From contig OY998175.1 of NCBI GenBank assembly GCA_963921935.1, positions 291,036,246 through 291,100,245 of the forward strand: 64,000 nucleotides of DNA. The letters run 5' to 3'. Positions 52,901 to 64,000 of this stretch are shown in pieces. Origin of the DNA: Galeruca laticollis (taxonomy: Eukaryota; Arthropoda; Insecta; Coleoptera; Chrysomelidae). The notes below the pieces were generated by a model. The model was not told where the DNA came from, searched no databases, and saw nothing but the letters and a program-made list of their open reading frames with translations. The number at the start of each line of letters is the position of its first letter. The stretch's first letter is position 1. A program made the position numbers and the translations under genes.

Positions 52901-55699
52901 TGTCGTATCAAAGAACCCTTATTCTTATAATTTCAGTATTTTTTGAGAGGAAAAATATTTTTCGTCAAATATGTAGCTGGACTATAGTAAGGAAAATATT
53001 GCTTTTTTCGCAATTCGCCTTAAATATATTTCTGGCCTATCATCCCCTCGAAACATGTTCGATTAGATGAAAATTCATCTAAAATCGATGGGTGACTTTG
53101 TTAATGCCCTAATTCTATCAATTTTTGAATAACTACGGATATTTGATTTTACTCTCTTCATTCGATACTCCACGTTTGACGCACTCTACTTCCGAATCGC
53201 ATCATTGTAGAGCACTCCCGAGTTTTTGTATCATAGATGGGACCTTTGACGATACTTTCTCAGAAAATTGAATGAATACTTCCATTATTTTGGTCTGTAC
53301 TATTTTTTATATGAAGGCATGTTTTCTTCTAACATAAATGCTCTCCTAATATTTGAAACATTTATCTTATCGAAAAATGGACAACACCAGTCGATTTGTC
53401 GTATCAAAGAACCCTTATTCTTATAATTTCAGTATTTTTTGAGAAGAAAAATATTTTTCGTCGAATATGCATTTTTCGCAATTCTCCAAAAATATATTTT
53501 TGGCCTATCATCCCTTCGAAACATGTTCTATTAAATGAAAATTCATCTAAAATCGATGGGTGACTTTGTTAATGCCCTAATTCTATCAATTTTTGAATAA
53601 CTATGGATATTTGATTTTACCCTCTTCATTCGATACTCCACGTTTGACGCACTCTACTTCCGAATCGCATCAATGTAGAGCACTCCCGATTTTTTGTATC
53701 ATAGATGGGACCTTTGACGATACTTTCTTAGAAAATTGAATGAATACTTCCATTATTTTGGTCTGTACTATTTTTTATATGAAGGCATGTTTTCTTTTAA
53801 CTTAAATGCTCTCCTAGTATTTGAAACATTTATCTTATCGAAAAATGGACAACACCAGTCGATTTGTCGTATCAAAGAACCCTTATTCTTATAATTTCAG
53901 TATTTTTTGAGAGGAAAAATATATTTCGTCAAATATGTAGCTGGACTATTGCATTTTTCGCAATTCTCCAAAAATATATTTTGGGCCTATCATCCCCTCG
54001 AAACATGTTCGATTAGATGAAAATTCATCTAAAATCGATGGGTGACTTTGTTAATGCCCTAATTCTATCAATTTTTGAATAACTATGGATATTTGATTTT
54101 ACCCTCTTCATTCGATACTCCACGTTTGACGCACTCTACTTCCGAATCGCATAATTGTAGAGCACTCCCGATTTTTTGTATCATAGATGGGACCTTTAAC
54201 GATACTTTCTCAGAACATTGAATGAATACTTCCATTATTCTGGTCTGTACTATTTTTTATATGAAGGCATGTTTTCTTTTAACTTAAATGCTCTCCTAAT
54301 ATTTGAAACATTTATCTTATCGAAAAATGGACAACACCAGTCGATTTGTCGTATCAAAGAACCCTTATTCTTATAATTTCAGTATTTTTTGAGAGGAAAA
54401 ATATTTTTTGTTAAATATGTAGCTGGACTAGTAAGGAAAATATTGCATTTTTCGCAATTCTCCAAAAATATATTTTTGGCCTATCATCCCCTCGAAACAT
54501 GTTCGATTAGATGAAAATTCATCTTAAATCGATGGGTGACTTTGTTAATGCCCCAATTCTATCAATTTTTGAATAACTATGGATATTTGATTTTACCCTC
54601 TTCATTCGATACTCCACGTTTGACGCACTCTACTTCCGAATCGCATCATTGTAGAGCACTCCCGATTTTTTGTATCATAGATGGGACCATTGACGATACT
54701 TTCTCAGAAAATTTAATGAATACTTCCATTATTTTGGTCTGTACTATTTTTTATATGAAGGCATGTTTTCTTTTAACTTGAATGCTCTCCTAATATTTGA
54801 AACATTTATCTTATCGAAAAATGGACAACACCAGCCGATTTGTCGTATCAAAGAACACTTATTCTTATAATTTCAGTATTTTTTTAGAGGAAAAATATTT
54901 TTCGTTAAATATGTAGCTGGACTAGTAAGGAAAATATTGCATTTTTCGCAATTCTCCAAAAATATATTTTTGGCCTATCGTCTCCTTGAAACATGTTCGA
55001 TTAGATGAAAATTCATCTTAAATCGATGGGTGACTTTGTTAATGCCCTAATTCTATCAGTTTTTGAATAACTATGGATATTTGATTTTACCCTCTTCATT
55101 CGATACTCCACGTTTGACGCACTCTACTTCCGAATCGCATCATTGTAGAGCACTCCCGATTTTTTGTATCATAGATGAGACCTTTGACGATACTTTCTCA
55201 GAAAATTGAATGAATACTTCCATTATTTTGGTCTGTACTATTTTTTATATGAAGGCATGTTTTCTTTTAACTTAGATGCTCTCCTAATATTTGAAACATT
55301 TATCTTATCGAAAAATGGACAACACCAGTCGATTTGTCGTATCAAAGAACCCTTATTCTCATAATTTCAGTATTTTTTGAGAGGAAAAATATATTTCGTC
55401 AAATATGTAGCTGGACTATAGTAAGGAAAATATTGCATTTTTCGCAATTCTCCAAAAATATATTTTGGGCCTATCATCCCCTCGAAACATGTTCGATTAG
55501 ATGAAAATTCATCTAAAATCGATGGGTGACATTGTTAATGCCCTAATTCTATCAATTTTTGAATAACTATGGATATTTGATTTTACCCTCTTCATTCGAT
55601 ACTCCACGTTTGACGCACTCTACTTCCGAATCGCATCATTGTAGAGCACTCCCGATTTTTTGTGTCATAGATGGGACCTTTGACGATACTTTCTCACAA
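49297..55699 (+). repeat. ~6.4-kb 13-unit higher-order repeat, copy 1
   Basis: Unit starts 49661, 50155, 50651, 51133, 51636, 52132, 52631, 53127, 53595, 54077, 54571, 55065 and 55561. The next copy follows at +6403, then +6400 after a 3-bp difference (CTATAATAGTAAGG near 52490 against CTATAGTAAGG). I noticed roughly ten differences over about 5.8 kb. The unit 53127 is 468 bp (GTCGAATATGCATTTTTCGC). The left breakpoint lies within 49297-49365. Confidence 0.9.
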
Positions 55700-58600
55700 A
55701 ATTGAATGAATACTTCCATTATTTTGGTCTGTACTATTTTTTATATGAAGGCATGTTTTCTTTTAACTAACCTTAACGCTCTCCTAATATTTGAAACATT
55801 TATCTTATCGAAAAATGGACAACACCAGTCGATTTGTCGTATCAAAGGACCCTTATTCTTATAATTTCAGTATTTTTTGAGAGGAAAAATATTTTTCGTC
55901 AAATATGTAGCTGGACTATTATAGTAAGGAAAATATTGCATTTTTCGCAATTCTCCTAAAATATATTTCTGGCCTATCATCCCCTCGAAACATGTTCGAT
56001 TAGATGAAAATTCATCTAAAATCGATGGGTGACTTTGTTAATGCCCTAATTCTATCAATTTTTGAATAACTATGGATATTTGATTTTACTCTCTTCATTC
56101 GATACTCCACGTTTGACGCACTCTACTTCCGAATCGCATCATTGTAGAGCACTCCCGAGTTTTTGTATCATAGATGGGACCTTTGACGATACTTTCTCAG
56201 AAAATTGAATGAATACTTCCATTATTTTGGTCTGTACTATTTTTTATATGAAGGCATGTTTTCTTTTAACATAAATGCTCTCCTAATATTTGAAACATTT
56301 ATCTTATCGAAAAATGGACAACACCAGTCGATTTGTCGTATCAAAGAACCCTTATTCTTATAATTTCAGTATTTTTTTAGAGGAAAAATATTTTTCGTTA
56401 AATATGTAGCTGGACTAGTAAGGAAAATATTGCATTTTTCGCAATTCTCCAAAAATATATTTTTGGCCTATCGTCTCCTTGAAACATGTTCGATTAGATG
56501 AAAATTCATCTTAAATCGATGGGTGACTTTGTTAATGCCCTAATTCTATCAGTTTTTGAATAACTATGGATATTTGATTTTACCCTCTTCATTCGATACT
56601 CCACGTTTGACGCACTCTACTTCCGAATCGCATCATTGTAGAGCACTCCCGATTTTTTGTATCATAGATGAGACCTTTGACGATACTTTCTCAGAAAATT
56701 GAATGAATACTTCCATTATTTTGGTCTGTACTATTTTTTATATGAAGGCATGTTTTCTTTTAACTTAAATGCTCTCCTAATATTTGAAACATTTATCTTA
56801 TCGAAAAATGGACAACACCAGTCGATTTGTCGTATCAAAGAACCCTTATTCTCATAATTTCAGTATTTTTTGAGAGGAAAAATATATTTCGTCAAATATG
56901 TAGCTGGACTATAGTAAGGAAAATATTGCATTTTTCGCAATTCTCCAAAAATATATTTTGGGCCTATCATCCCCTCGAAACATGTTCGATTAGATGAAAA
57001 TTCATCTAAAATCGATGGGTGACATTGTTAATGCCCTAATTCTATCAATTTTTGAATAACTATGGATATTTGATTTTACCCTCTTCATTCGATACTCCAC
57101 GTTTGACGCACTCTACTTCCGAATCGCATCATTGTAGAGCACTCCCGATTTTTTGTGTCATAGATGGGACCTTTGACGATACTTTCTCAGAAAATTGAAT
57201 GAATACTTCCATTATTTTGGTCTGTACTATTTTTTATATGAAGGCATGTTTTCTTTTAACTTAAATGCTCTCCTAGTATTTGAAACATTTATCTTATCGA
57301 AAAATGGACAACACCAGTCGATTTGTCGTATCAAAGAACCCTTATTCTTATAATTTCAGTATTTTTTGAGAGGAAAAATATATTTCGTCAAATATGTAGC
57401 TGGACTATTGCATTTTTCGCAATTCTCCAAAAATATATTTTGGGCCTATCATCCCCTCGAAACATGTTCGATTAGATTAAAATTCATCTAAAATCGATGG
57501 GTGACTTTGTTGATGCCCTAATTCTATCAATTTTTGAATAACTATGGATATTTGATTTTACCCTCTTCATTCGATACTCCACGTTTGACGCACTCTACTT
57601 CGGAATCGCATCATTGTAGAGCACTCCTGATTTTTTGTATCATAGACGGGACCTTTGACGATAGTTTCTCAGGAAATTGAATGAATACTTCCATTATTTT
57701 GGTCTGTACTATTTTTTATATGAAGGCATGTTTTCTTTTAACTAACCTTAACGCTCTCCTAATATTTGAAACATTTATCTTATCGAAAAATGGACAACAC
57801 CAGTCGATTTGTCGTATCAAAGGACCCTTATTCTTATAATTTCAGTATTTTTTGAGAGGAAAAATATTTTTCGTCAAATATGTAGCTGGACTATTATAGT
57901 AAGGAAAATATTGCATTTTTCGCAATTCTCCTAAAATATATTTCTGGCCTATCATCCCCTCGAAACATGTTCGATTAGATGAAAATTCATCTAAAATCGA
58001 TGGGTGACTTTGTTAATGCCCTAATTCTATCAATTTTTGAATAACTATGGATATTTGATTTTACTCTCTTCATTCGATACTCCACGTTTGACGCACTCTA
58101 CTTCCGAATCGCATCATTGTAGAGCACTCCCGAGTTTTTGTATCATAGATGGGACCTTTGACGATACTTTCTCAGAAAATTGAATGAATACTTCCATTAT
58201 TTTGGTCTGTACTATTTTTTATATGAAGGCATGTTTTCTTTTAACATAAATGCTCTCCTAATATTTGAAACATTTATCTTATCGAAAAATGGACAACACC
58301 AGTCGATTTGTCGTATCGAAGAACCCTTATTCTTATAATTTCAGTATTTTTTGAGAAGAAAAATATTTTTCGTCGAATATGTAGCTGGACTATAGTAAGG
58401 AAAATATTGCATTTTTCGCAATTCTCCAATAAAATATTTTTGGCCTATCATCCCCTCGAAACATTTTCGATTAGATGAAGATTCATCTTAAATCGATGGG
58501 TGACTTTGTTAATGCCCTAATTCTATCAATTTTTGAATAACTATGGATATTTGATTATACCCTCTTCATTCGATACTCCACGTTTGACGCACTCTACTTC

Positions 58601-61600
58601 CGAATCGCATCATTGTAGAGCACTCCCGATTTTTTGTATCTTAGATGGGACCTTTGACGATACTTCCTCAGAAAATTGAATGAATACTTCCATTATTTTG
58701 GTCTGTACTATTTTTTATATGAAGGCATGTTTTCTTTTAACTTAAATGTTCTCCTAATATTTGAAACATTTATCTTATCGAAATATGGACAACATCAGTC
58801 GATTTGTCGTATCAAAGAACCCTTATTCTCATAATTTCAGTATTTTTTGAGAGGAAAAATATTTTTCGTCAAATATGTAGCTGGACTATAGTAAGGAAAA
58901 TATTGCATTTTTCGCAATTCTCCAAAAATATATTTTTGGCCTATCATCCCCTCGAAACATGTTCGATTAGATAAAAATTCATCTAAAATCGATGGCTGAC
59001 TTTGTTAATGCCCTAATTCTATCAATTTTTGAATAACTATGGATATTTGATTTTACCCTCTTCATTCGATACTCCACGTTTGACGCACTCTACTTCCGAA
59101 TCGCATCATTTTAGAGCACTCCCGATTTTTTGTATCATAGATGGGACCTTATATGATACTTTTTCAGAAAATTGAATGAATTCTTCCATTATTTTGGTCC
59201 GTACTATTTTTTATATGAAGGCATGTTTTCTTTTAACTTAAATGCTCTCCTAATATTTGAAACATTTATCTTATCGAAAAATGGACAACACCAGTCGATT
59301 TGTCGTATCAAAGAACCCTTATTCTTATAATTTCAGTATTTTTTGAGAGGAAAAATATTTTTCGTCAAATATGTAGCTGGACTATAGTAAGGAAAATATT
59401 GCATTTTTCGCAATTCGCCTAAAATATATTTCTGGCCTATCATCCCCTCGAAACATGTTCGATTAGATGAAAATTCATCTAAAATCGATGGGTGACTTTG
59501 TTAATGCCCTAATTCTATCAATTTTTGAATAACTACGGATATTTGATTTTACTCTCTTCATTCGATACTCCACGTTTGACGCACTCTACTTCCGAATCGC
59601 ATCATTGTAGAGCACTCCCGAGTTTTTGTATCATAGATGGGACCTTTGACGATACTTTCTCAGAAAATTGAATGAATACTTCCATTATTTTGGTCTGTAC
59701 TATTTTTTATATGAAGGCATGTTTTCTTCTAACATAAATGCTCTCCTAATATTTGAAACATTTATCTTATCGAAAAATGGACAACACCAGTCGATTTGTC
59801 GTATCAAAGAACCCTTATTCTTATAATTTCAGTATTTTTTGAGAAGAAAAATATTTTTCGTCGAATATGCATTTTTCGCAATTCTCCAAAAATATATTTT
59901 TGGCCTATCATCCCTTCGAAACATGTTCTATTAAATGAAAATTCATCTAAAATCGATGGGTGACTTTGTTAATGCCCTAATTCTATCAATTTTTGAATAA
60001 CTATGGATATTTGATTTTACCCTCTTCATTCGATACTCCACGTTTGACGCACTCTACTTCCGAATCGCATCAATGTAGAGCACTCCCGATTTTTTGTATC
60101 ATAGATGGGACCTTTGACGATACTTTCTTAGAAAATTGAATGAATACTTCCATTATTTTGGTCTGTACTATTTTTTATATGAAGGCATGTTTTCTTTTAA
60201 CTTAAATGCTCTCCTAGTATTTGAAACATTTATCTTATCGAAAAATGGACAACACCAGTCGATTTGTCGTATCAAAGAACCCTTATTCTTATAATTTCAG
60301 TATTTTTTGAGAGGAAAAATATATTTCGTCAAATATGTAGCTGGACTATTGCATTTTTCGCAATTCTCCAAAAATATATTTTGGGCCTATCATCCCCTCG
60401 AAACATGTTCGATTAGATGAAAATTCATCTAAAATCGATGGGTGACTTTGTTAATGCCCTAATTCTATCAATTTTTGAATAACTATGGATATTTGATTTT
60501 ACCCTCTTCATTCGATACTCCACGTTTGACGCACTCTACTTCCGAATCGCATAATTGTAGAGCACTCCCGATTTTTTGTATCATAGATGGGACCTTTAAC
60601 GATACTTTCTCAGAACATTGAATGAATACTTCCATTATTCTGGTCTGTACTATTTTTTATATGAAGGCATGTTTTCTTTTAACTTAAATGCTCTCCTAAT
60701 ATTTGAAACATTTATCTTATCGAAAAATGGACAACACCAGTCGATTTGTCGTATCAAAGAACCCTTATTCTTATAATTTCAGTATTTTTTGAGAGGAAAA
60801 ATATTTTTTGTTAAATATGTAGCTGGACTAGTAAGGAAAATATTGCATTTTTCGCAATTCTCCAAAAATATATTTTTGGCCTATCATCCCCTCGAAACAT
60901 GTTCGATTAGATGAAAATTCATCTTAAATCGATGGGTGACTTTGTTAATGCCCCAATTCTATCAATTTTTGAATAACTATGGATATTTGATTTTACCCTC
61001 TTCATTCGATACTCCACGTTTGACGCACTCTACTTCCGAATCGCATCATTGTAGAGCACTCCCGATTTTTTGTATCATAGATGGGACCATTGACGATACT
61101 TTCTCAGAAAATTTAATGAATACTTCCATTATTTTGGTCTGTACTATTTTTTATATGAAGGCATGTTTTCTTTTAACTTGAATGCTCTCCTAATATTTGA
61201 AACATTTATCTTATCGAAAAATGGACAACACCAGCCGATTTGTCGTATCAAAGAACACTTATTCTTATAATTTCAGTATTTTTTTAGAGGAAAAATATTT
61301 TTCGTTAAATATGTAGCTGGACTAGTAAGGAAAATATTGCATTTTTCGCAATTCTCCAAAAATATATTTTTGGCCTATCGTCTCCTTGAAACATGTTCGA
61401 TTAGATGAAAATTCATCTTAAATCGATGGGTGACTTTGTTAATGCCCTAATTCTATCAGTTTTTGAATAACTATGGATATTTGATTTTACCCTCTTCATT
61501 CGATACTCCACGTTTGACGCACTCTACTTCCGAATCGCATCAATGTAGAGCACTCCCGATTTTTTGTATCATAGATGGGACCTTTGACGATACTTTCTTA

Positions 61601-62640
61601 GAAAATTGAATGAATACTTCCATTATTTTGGTCTGTACTATTTTTTATATGAAGGCATGTTTTCTTTTAACTTAAATGCTCTCCTAGTATTTGAAACATT
61701 TATCTTATCGAAAAATGGACAACACCAGTCGATTTGTCGTATCAAAGAACCCTTATTCTTATAATTTCAGTATTTTTTGAGAGGAAAAATATATTTCGTC
61801 AAATATGTAGCTGGACTATTGCATTTTTCGCAATTCTCCAAAAATATATTTTGGGCCTATCATCCCCTCGAAACATGTTCGATTAGATGAAAATTCATCT
61901 TAAATCGATGGGTGACTTTGTTAATGCCCTAATTCTATCAGTTTTTGAATAACTATGGATATTTGATTTTACCCTCTTCATTCGATACTCCACGTTTGAC
62001 GCACTCTACTTCCGAATCGCATCATTGTAGAGCACTCCCGATTTTTTGTATCATAGATGAGACCTTTGACGATACTTTCTCAGAAAATTGAATGAATACT
62101 TCCATTATTTTGGTCTGTACTATTTTTTATATGAAGGCATGTTTTCTTTTAACTTAAATGCTCTCCTAATATTTGAAACATTTATCTTATCGAAAAATGG
62201 ACAACACCAGTCGATTTGTCGTATCAAAGAACCCTTATTCTCATAATTTCAGTATTTTTTGAGAGGAAAAATATATTTCGTCAAATATGTAGCTGGACTA
62301 TAGTAAGGAAAATATTGCATTTTTCGCAATTCTCCAAAAATATATTTTGGGCCTATCATCCCCTCGAAACATGTTCGATTAGATGAAAATTCATCTAAAA
62401 TCGATGGGTGACATTGTTAATGCCCTAATTCTATCAATTTTTGAATAACTATGGATATTTGATTTTACCCTCTTCATTCGATACTCCACGTTTGACGCAC
62501 TCTACTTCCGAATCGCATCATTGTAGAGCACTCCCGATTTTTTGTGTCATAGATGGGACCTTTGACGATACTTTCTCACAAAATTGAATGAATACTTCCA
62601 TTATTTTGGTCTGTACTATTTTTTATATGAAGGCATGTTT
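55700..62640 (+). repeat. ~6.4-kb 13-unit higher-order repeat, copy 2, with one extra unit
   Basis: Unit starts 56064, 56558, 57054, 57536, 58039, 58535, 59031, 59527, 59995, 60477, 60971, 61465, 61947 and 62443. It follows copy 1 to 61542. It then switches to a 482-bp unit like 59995 (CATCAATGTAG, TTTCTTAGAAAA, CTCCTAGTATTTG) and rejoins copy 1 at offset 6882 (6400+482). Copy-2 changes include TTCGGAATCG (57600) and AAATGTTCTCC (58745). The end is marked by divergence at TAACTTAAAT (62646) against TAACTAACCT (55764). Confidence 0.88.
61465..61946 (+). repeat. Extra 482-bp unit inserted in copy 2 of the 6.4-kb repeat
   Basis: From 61543 to about 61890 it matches the 482-bp unit at 59995. From about 61905 (CTTAAATCGATGGG, CTATCAGTTTTTG) it matches 55020 onward. 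It is a mosaic of the two and adds exactly one unit length to copy 2, as expected from out-of-register exchange. Confidence 0.82.
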
Positions 62641-63600
62641 TCTTTTAACTTAAATGCTCTCCTAATATTTGAAACATTTATCTTATCGAAAAATGGAACA
62701 CACCAGTCGATTTGTCGTATCAAAGAACCCTCATTCTTATAATTTCAGTATTTTTTGAGAGGAAAAATATTTTTCGTCAAATATGTAGCTGGACTATAGT
62801 AAAGAAAATATTGCATTTTTCGCAATTCTCCAAAAATATATTTTTGGCCTATCATCCCCTCGAAACATGTTCGATTAGATGAAAATTCATCTAAAATCGA
62901 TGGGTGACTTTGTTAATGCCCTAATTCTATCAGTTTTTGAATAACTATGGATATTTGATTTTACCCTCTTCATTCGATACTCCACGTTTGACGCACTCTA
63001 CTTCCGAATCGCATCATTGTAGAGCACTCCCGATTTTTTGTATCATAGATGAGACCTTTGACGATACTTTCTCAGAAAATTGAATGAATACTTCCATTAT
63101 TTTGGTCTGTACTATTTTTTATATGAAGGCATGTTTTCTTTTAACTTAAATGCTCTCCTAATATTTGAAACATTTATCTTATCGAAAAATGGACAACACC
63201 AGTCGATTTGTCGTATCAAAGAACCCTTATTCTCATAATTTCAGTATTTTTTGAGAGGAAAAATATATTTCGTCAAATATGTAGCTGGACTATAGTAAGG
63301 AAAATATTGCATTTTTCGCAATTCTCCAAAAATATATTTTGGGCCTATCATCCCCTCGAAACATGTTCGATTAGATGAAAATTCATCTAAAATCGATGGG
63401 TGACATTGTTAATGCCCTAATTCTATCAATTTTTGAATAACTATGGATATTTGATTTTACCCTCTTCATTCGATACTCCACGTTTGACGCACTCTACTTC
63501 CGAATCGCATCATTGTAGAGCACTCCCGATTTTTTGTGTCATAGATGGGACCTTTGACGATACTTTCTCACAAAATTGAATGAATACTTCCATTATTCTG
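61900..63600 (+). repeat. Two-unit (992-bp) tandem repeat
   Basis: Units 61947 and 62443 recur as 62939 and 63435 (offset 992). Both pairs share CAGTTTTTGAATAAC before the start, GATGAGACC, TTCTCATAATTTCAG, ATATTTTGGGCC, GGGTGACATTG, TTTTGTGTCATAG and TTTCTCACAAAATTG. The intervening unit has CATTCTTATAATTTC and AGTAAAGAAAAT. The second pair parts near 63598 (ATTCTGG). Confidence 0.82.
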
Positions 63601-64000
63601 GTCTGTACTATTTTTTATATGAAGGCATATTTTCTTTTAACTTAAATGCTCTCCTTATATTTGAAACATTTATCTCATCGAAAAATGGACAACACCAGTC
63701 GATTTGTCGTATCAAAGAACCCTTATTCTTATAATTTCAGTATTTTTTGAGAGGAAAAATATTTTTTGTTAAATATGTAGCTGGACTAGTAAGGAAAATA
63801 TTGCATTTTTCGCAATTCTCCAAAAATATATTTTTGGCCTATCATCCCCTCGAAACATGTTCGATTAGATGAAAATTCATCTTAAATCGATGGGTGACTT
63901 TGTTAATGCCCTAATTCTATCAATTTTTGAATAACTATGGATATTTGATTTTACCCTCTTCATTCGATACTCCACGTTTGACGCACTCTACTTCCGAATC
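62641..64000 (+). repeat. Right-end satellite units, array continues beyond window
   Basis: Unit starts 62939, 63435 and 63929; the last unit is cut at 72 bp. Unit 63435 carries GGCATATTTTC, CTCCTTATATTTG, ATCTCATCG and ATTTTTTGTTAAATATG with CTAGTAAGG, linking it to units such as 44228 and 60477. Nothing but satellite reaches the right edge. Confidence 0.92.

Larger units (their letters stand above)
1..64000 (+). repeat. Satellite DNA array, ~494-bp unit, fills the whole window
   Basis: Every stretch of the window is a copy of the same unit in the same orientation. I located 127 copies of the start word GAATAACTATGG (a few carry one substitution, e.g. 4853, 5837, 35822), the first at 408 and the last at 63929. 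Ordinary spacings are 468-506 bp, most often 494-496, mean about 494. Units differ by a few percent by eye; some multi-unit blocks are nearly identical. No inverted unit, unique spacer, transposon or gene interrupts the array, and both ends run out of the window. Composition is about 32% G+C. This is a classic long-unit eukaryotic satellite; the family and host are not recognised. No function beyond a possible heterochromatin or centromere role can be inferred. Confidence 0.98.

Noticed and set aside
1..64000. CENP-B box in the unit
   Set aside because: I checked the CGGG and CCCG sites (GACGGG, TCCCGATT) on both strands against the TTCG....A..CGGG pattern; neither has the TTCG/CGAA half at the right spacing.
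1..64000. CRISPR array or other prokaryotic repeat system
   Set aside because: The repeat is ~494 bp with no unique spacers between copies, and no adjacent protein genes exist.
1..64000. Tandem array of a transposable element or rDNA spacer
   Set aside because: No terminal inverted repeats, target-site duplications, polymerase or transposase remnants, and no rRNA sequence; hybrid units are explained by exchange between satellite copies.
1..64000. Telomeric simple repeats
   Set aside because: No runs of TTAGG, TTAGGG or TTTAGGG type were seen on either strand.

Overview
The window is one uninterrupted block of satellite DNA. From the first base to the last it is a head-to-tail array of a single AT-rich repeat (32% G+C counted over 1,861-2,340), all in one orientation. 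Taking GAATAACTATGG as the start of each unit, I placed 127 unit starts between 408 and 63,929. Ordinary spacings run from 468 to 506 bp, mostly 494-496, with a mean of about 494 bp. Four spacings (731, 755, 890, 865 bp) are hybrid units left by illegitimate or unequal recombination. I see no protein-coding gene, RNA gene, transposon, CRISPR array or unique sequence. A pure satellite of this length points to constitutive heterochromatin of a eukaryote (centromeric, pericentromeric, subtelomeric, or a sex or B chromosome). I do not recognise the family and cannot name the species.

Inside the unit there is a second level of structure. Each ~494-bp unit reads as three diverged subunits of roughly 160-173 bp with the same landmarks in the same order (GATT start, ACTAT, CTCC, CGAA). 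The family therefore probably grew from a ~165-bp repeat, a length close to one nucleosome. The unit also carries three dyads close together: a 14-bp perfect palindrome, an 18-bp perfect palindrome, and a 30-bp imperfect dyad whose two unpaired bases vary while the arms are mostly kept.

Above the unit there is recent, layered higher-order structure. At 1-13.2 kb are older mixed units plus a 2.2-kb block present twice (1-2,205 and 6,661-8,869) and a 1.3-kb block present twice (8,870-10,195 and 11,839-13,164). From about 13.2 to 32.8 kb a ~7.33-kb block is tandemly duplicated. Its second copy contains a nested, apparently identical 3,951-bp eight-unit tandem duplication (23.6-31.5 kb). At 32.8-49.3 kb are mixed units with short 1-3 kb repeats. 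At 49.3-62.6 kb a 13-unit, ~6.4-kb block is tandemly duplicated, and its second copy has gained one extra 482-bp unit. Variants are regional: the left, middle and right thirds have their own diagnostic bases and deletions, as expected from local unequal exchange and conversion.

The many short open frames of about 60-100 codons are one repeat frame read again and again. They are not treated as genes.
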